Origin: an uncultured Acidobacteriota bacterium | GTDB lineage: Bacteria; Acidobacteriota; Thermoanaerobaculia; UBA5066 | Direction: 5' to 3' | Length of the DNA stretch: 44,462 nucleotides | NCBI GenBank assembly: GCA_903845115.1 | Contig: CAIMWE010000138.1 | Span: 1-44,462, forward strand | Part shown: positions 42,253 through 44,462 of the stretch, piece by piece | How positions within the stretch are numbered: the stretch's first letter is position 1 | How the letters are laid out: each line of letters begins with the position of its first letter | Made by a program: the position numbers and the translations under genes | Notes under the pieces: generated by a model | The model's input: the letters and a program-made list of their open reading frames with translations, nothing else | Databases searched by the model: none | What the model was told of the DNA's origin: nothing

Positions 42253-42281
42253 TTGCGACAGCCGTTCCGGAAGCGTAGGCT
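42253..42281 (+). promoter_or_regulatory. Leaderless-type promoter of the IPT-like gene
   Basis: TTGCGA (42253-42258), 17 bp, TAGGCT (42276-42281), then GACTCC and the ATG at 42288. The 6-nt gap places +1 on the start codon and there is no ribosome-binding site. The -10 is identical to that of the tRNA-Glu promoter. Confidence 0.55.
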
Positions 42282-42287
42282 GACTCC

Positions 42288-42905
42288 ATGAGGAAGAATC
42301 CCCTCTGGCTCGGCCTCGCGATCGCTCTCGTCGCGGTGATCCCCCTCCGGGCCCAGGACGTCTCGACCCTGGAGTTCGATCCGAAGGTCGGCGTCACCGG
42401 GACGCGGATCACGGTGAAGGGGCCCCTCCCAAAGGGGACCCAGGTCAAGTTCGGGAGCAAGGTCGTCCCCGTCCTCGTGGAGGCCAACGGCAAGACGAGC
42501 TTCCTCGTCCCCGAGTCGGCCGTCTCGTCGTTCATCGACGTCGTCGCGGGAGGGAAGACGGTCTCCCGCAGCGCCGTCCCGTTCGTCGTGGCCGGCTCGT
42601 CCCTCGTCAACACCCCGAAGCTGATCGGGCTGCGCGAGGCGATCGACGTCTTCGGGTACTCCGAGCCGGTCCCGTCGGGAGGGAACAAGCCCGAGCCGGT
42701 GGTCAGGCCCGTTCTCAAGCTCGACGACCAGGCGATCCTCACGATCGGTGAGCCGCCGCCGCAGAGGATGGGGCCCGCGGTGGACATGGGGGACCTGGCC
42801 TCGGCGGGCAGGGGGCCGCTCGGGTCCGCCTTCTTCCTCATCACCGCCCGCCCGCCGGTGAAGAAGCCGAAGCCGGCCCCGGCCGAGACGGCGCCTCCGG
42901 ACTGA
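42288..42905 (+). CDS. Secreted protein with an IPT/TIG-like domain
   Basis: This 205-aa protein has a signal peptide (MRKNPLWLGLAIALVAVIPLRAQ, cleavage near RAQ) and one immunoglobulin-like IPT/TIG-type domain: LEFDPKVGVTGTRITVKG, VKFGSKVVPVLVEANGKTSF and IDVVAGGKTVSRS fit the strand pattern. A Pro/Lys-rich tail ends the protein. TIG domains are common in exported or surface proteins and mediate binding; no enzymatic motif is seen. It starts a two- or three-gene unit, with the sigma-like fusion protein beginning 7 bp after its stop. The domain assignment is moderate; I would not assign a function. Confidence 0.65.
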   Translation: MRKNPLWLGLAIALVAVIPLRAQDVSTLEFDPKVGVTGTRITVKGPLPKGTQVKFGSKVVPVLVEANGKTSFLVPESAVSSFIDVVAGGKTVSRSAVPFVVAGSSLVNTPKLIGLREAIDVFGYSEPVPSGGNKPEPVVRPVLKLDDQAILTIGEPPPQRMGPAVDMGDLASAGRGPLGSAFFLITARPPVKKPKPAPAETAPPD

Positions 42906-42912
42906 TCGCGAG

Positions 42913-43821
42913 ATGGCTCTTTCCCTCGGCCTGGGGCCGACGTCTCCCCGGAAGCCGGGGCGGCGTGGGGTGACGGGTCCCCTGGCCGAGGGGTGGCCCG
43001 GAGACGAGCGCGCCGCGCTCAGATTCGCGGCCGGAGAGCCCGGGTCGCTCGCGCTCCTCGTCGGCCGCTTCGCCGAGGGTCTCTTTCCTCTCGCCGCGCG
43101 TCTGGCCGGGGTCGAGCGGGGCGAGGCGCTCCTGGAGGAGGCGTTCCTGCGCGCCCTGGCCGCCCGGGAGCGTTACCGCGGCGAGCCGCCCCTCGAGGAA
43201 TGGTTGACGGGACTCGTGGAGGAGAGCGCGAGGGCCCGGCCGCGCCGCTACCCGGGGAGCGCCGTCCCGGCCGGCGCCGGTCGGGACCTGGCCCCCCCGT
43301 TCGCACTCGCCTCTCGGCTCGTCTCCCGCCTCGAGGAGAGGCAGCTGGGGCCGGGCGCCGCCCTTCGCCGCGCCGGGTTCCTCGGACAGAAGATGAGGGT
43401 GTTCGCGATCGTGGCGTTCGTCGCCGTCGTGGCCTTCGTCGTCTGGGACCGGAAGCCCGAGCCCCCGCCTTCGGAGGGCGACGGGGCGGTCCCGGTCTTC
43501 TTCGACTCGTCGTCGGTCATCAGGGAAGCGGTGACTCCGCCAGGGAAGATCCCCATCGTCACCCTTCACCCTTCGAGAGGGGACACTCCGGGGTGGCGCC
43601 TGGCGTCGCCGGCCGTCCAGGCCAGGATCCCCTCCGCACTTACGGCTCTCTTCCGCCTCGACCTGGACGGGTCCGGGAGGGTGAAGGGAGTGAAAAAACT
43701 CTTCTCGGTCCCGTCCGTCCCGCCCGCCGGCGTCGAACAACTCCTTGAGAATCTTATCTTTGAGCCTATCGCGGGAATGCCACAGGCGGCCGCGATCGAA
43801 GTCCGGATCGTCGCGGAATAG
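42913..43821 (+). CDS. Sigma-70 region 2-like domain / TM helix / TonB-C-like domain fusion
   Basis: In this 302-aa protein, residues ~28-110 look like an ECF sigma region 2: GDERAALRFAAGEPGSLALL, LLEEAFLRALAARERYRGEP and PLEEWLTGLVEESARARPRR mimic the usual region 2.1-2.4 pattern. Region 4 is absent. One TM helix (~162-177, FAIVAFVAVVAFVVW) follows. After a Pro-rich linker, residues ~244-300 resemble a TonB C-terminal domain (LFRLDLDGSGRVKGVKKL, LLENLIFEPIAG, IEVRIVAE). Topology would be N-in, C-out, as in TonB. No ExbB/ExbD or receptor genes are near. I cannot say whether the sigma-like part binds RNA polymerase. SD is weak (GCGAG); it is 7 bp downstream of the IPT-like gene. Confidence 0.6.
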   Translation: MALSLGLGPTSPRKPGRRGVTGPLAEGWPGDERAALRFAAGEPGSLALLVGRFAEGLFPLAARLAGVERGEALLEEAFLRALAARERYRGEPPLEEWLTGLVEESARARPRRYPGSAVPAGAGRDLAPPFALASRLVSRLEERQLGPGAALRRAGFLGQKMRVFAIVAFVAVVAFVVWDRKPEPPPSEGDGAVPVFFDSSSVIREAVTPPGKIPIVTLHPSRGDTPGWRLASPAVQARIPSALTALFRLDLDGSGRVKGVKKLFSVPSVPPAGVEQLLENLIFEPIAGMPQAAAIEVRIVAE

Positions 43822-43829
43822 GCGGGCTG

Positions 43830-43848
43830 GGGGAGAATAGCGCTCCCC
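43830..43848 (+). terminator. Small hairpin after the sigma-like/TonB-C gene
   Basis: GGGGAG and CTCCCC form a 6-bp stem with a 7-nt loop, 8 bp after the stop codon and 15 bp before the next start. It has no T-tract, so it may be a weak terminator or part of the leader of the HExxH gene. Confidence 0.25.
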
Positions 43849-43863
43849 TCAGGAGCAGGGGGC

Positions 43864-44286
43864 ATGAAGCGCAAGCAGACGGACCGGGTGAAGAAGGCTC
43901 TCGACTACGTCAAGCGCAGGCTTCGCCTGGACATGGAATTCGTCGTCATCCCCGCGGAGCCGGGGGAGAGTTCCGGCGTCATGGAGATCGAGCGGTCGGA
44001 CCGCGGGACCGAGGACCGGAAGGCCTGGGTCATCACGTTCGACGTGAATTACGTGACTCACGAGACGGCCTACGCCCTGCGGCGCCACGCATTCCACGAG
44101 GTGCTGCACGCCCTGACCTGGCCGCTCTTCGACGAGGTGGAGGCGGCGATCCGCCGGGTTCCGGACACCGCCGTGAAGAGAGAGCTGATGGCCCGCTCGC
44201 TCGACGCGCGGGAGAACGTCGTCTACGAGCTGGAGCGGAAGCTGGGGCCGCTCGCGTTCCCGATGCTCCCGTGGGGAGAGCCTTGA
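43864..44286 (+). CDS. Small HExxH putative zinc metallopeptidase-like protein
   Basis: This 140-aa soluble protein has a short zincin motif in RRHAFHEVLHALTWPLF (H78-E79-x-x-H82) preceded by a helix and beta strands (KAWVITFDVNYVTHETAYAL). A downstream Glu/Asp-rich helix (ARENVVYELERKL) could supply a third metal ligand. It has no signal peptide. Compact proteins of this type occur in phage and bacterial genomes and resemble the IrrE/SprT-like metallopeptidase core; the exact family is uncertain. The ATG at 43864 has AGGAG plus GGGGG upstream. Its substrate is unknown. Confidence 0.65.
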   Translation: MKRKQTDRVKKALDYVKRRLRLDMEFVVIPAEPGESSGVMEIERSDRGTEDRKAWVITFDVNYVTHETAYALRRHAFHEVLHALTWPLFDEVEAAIRRVPDTAVKRELMARSLDARENVVYELERKLGPLAFPMLPWGEP

Positions 44287-44339
44287 GGCGGCCCCGGCCG
44301 GCGAGGGACCGGGAAGCGCCGCCCGTCCCGCGCGGCCGT

Positions 44340-44368
44340 TTGACGAACCGCGCCGATGACGCTAGATT
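44340..44368 (+). promoter_or_regulatory. Promoter for tRNA-Thr
   Basis: TTGACG (44340-44345), 17 bp, TAGATT (44363-44368), 18 bp before the mature tRNA 5' end. The -35 matches consensus at 5 of 6 bases. Confidence 0.6.
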
Positions 44369-44386
44369 CCGCGTCCCTTCGGTCGA

Positions 44387-44462
<76 letters not shown>

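Overview
The window is GC-rich and gene-dense, with short intergenic gaps, GTG and ATG starts, and many 4-bp ATGA/GTGA gene overlaps. The gene content (PhoH-YbeY-CorC-Era block, an MglA-type GTPase beside a PilZ protein, YfhO-type membrane proteins, an NtrC-type two-component pair, a DUF4214 methyltransferase and a secreted protein with repeated FRTDL..NPSS modules) suggests an Acidobacteriota-like bacterium, perhaps near Thermoanaerobaculia. That placement is inference; no rRNA is present to settle it.

Layout. 1-3.8 kb: the 3' part of a secreted repeat protein, a MaoC-type hydratase, and a convergent secreted serine beta-lactamase-like hydrolase. 3.84-4.18 kb: a non-coding element with about 30-bp terminal inverted repeats, MITE-like. 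4.27-12.79 kb, minus strand: an eight-gene, fully overlapping operon. It encodes a 76-aa unknown, an RsbW-like/GNAT fusion, a HisC-like aminotransferase, the three subunits of a molybdenum hydroxylase, an MFS transporter and a second two-domain GNAT protein. This is the strongest candidate for an undescribed pathway. 12.97-14.3 kb: a solitary DUF4143 AAA ATPase bounded by a 61-bp palindrome and a repeat-containing promoter, next to tRNA-Ser. 14.7-18.6 kb: a small secreted protein, tRNA-Glu, an aldehyde dehydrogenase, a possible 22-aa membrane peptide and an MscS channel. 18.6-22.4 kb: phoH-ybeY-corC-era. 22.5-25.0 kb: PilZ, MglA-type GTPase and an RNase Z-like hydrolase. 25.0-32.6 kb: three large polytopic membrane proteins surrounding a von Willebrand A protein. 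32.8-34.4 kb: a methyltransferase with three DUF4214-like repeats. 34.4-39.3 kb: an operon of sensor kinase, sigma-54 response regulator, small secreted protein and MoxR/chelatase-type AAA ATPase. 39.4-44.5 kb: acetyl-CoA synthetase with a clear terminator, a LysE exporter, a secreted IPT-like protein, a sigma-region-2/TM/TonB-C-like fusion, a small HExxH protein, and tRNA-Thr at the very end.

Two themes recur. Several single genes have a -10-like hexamer ending 6 nt before an ATG with little or no Shine-Dalgarno sequence, which predicts leaderless mRNAs. The large operons instead use translational coupling through ATGA overlaps. Residue numbers and promoter calls were made by eye and no database search was run, so family names rest on recognisable motifs.
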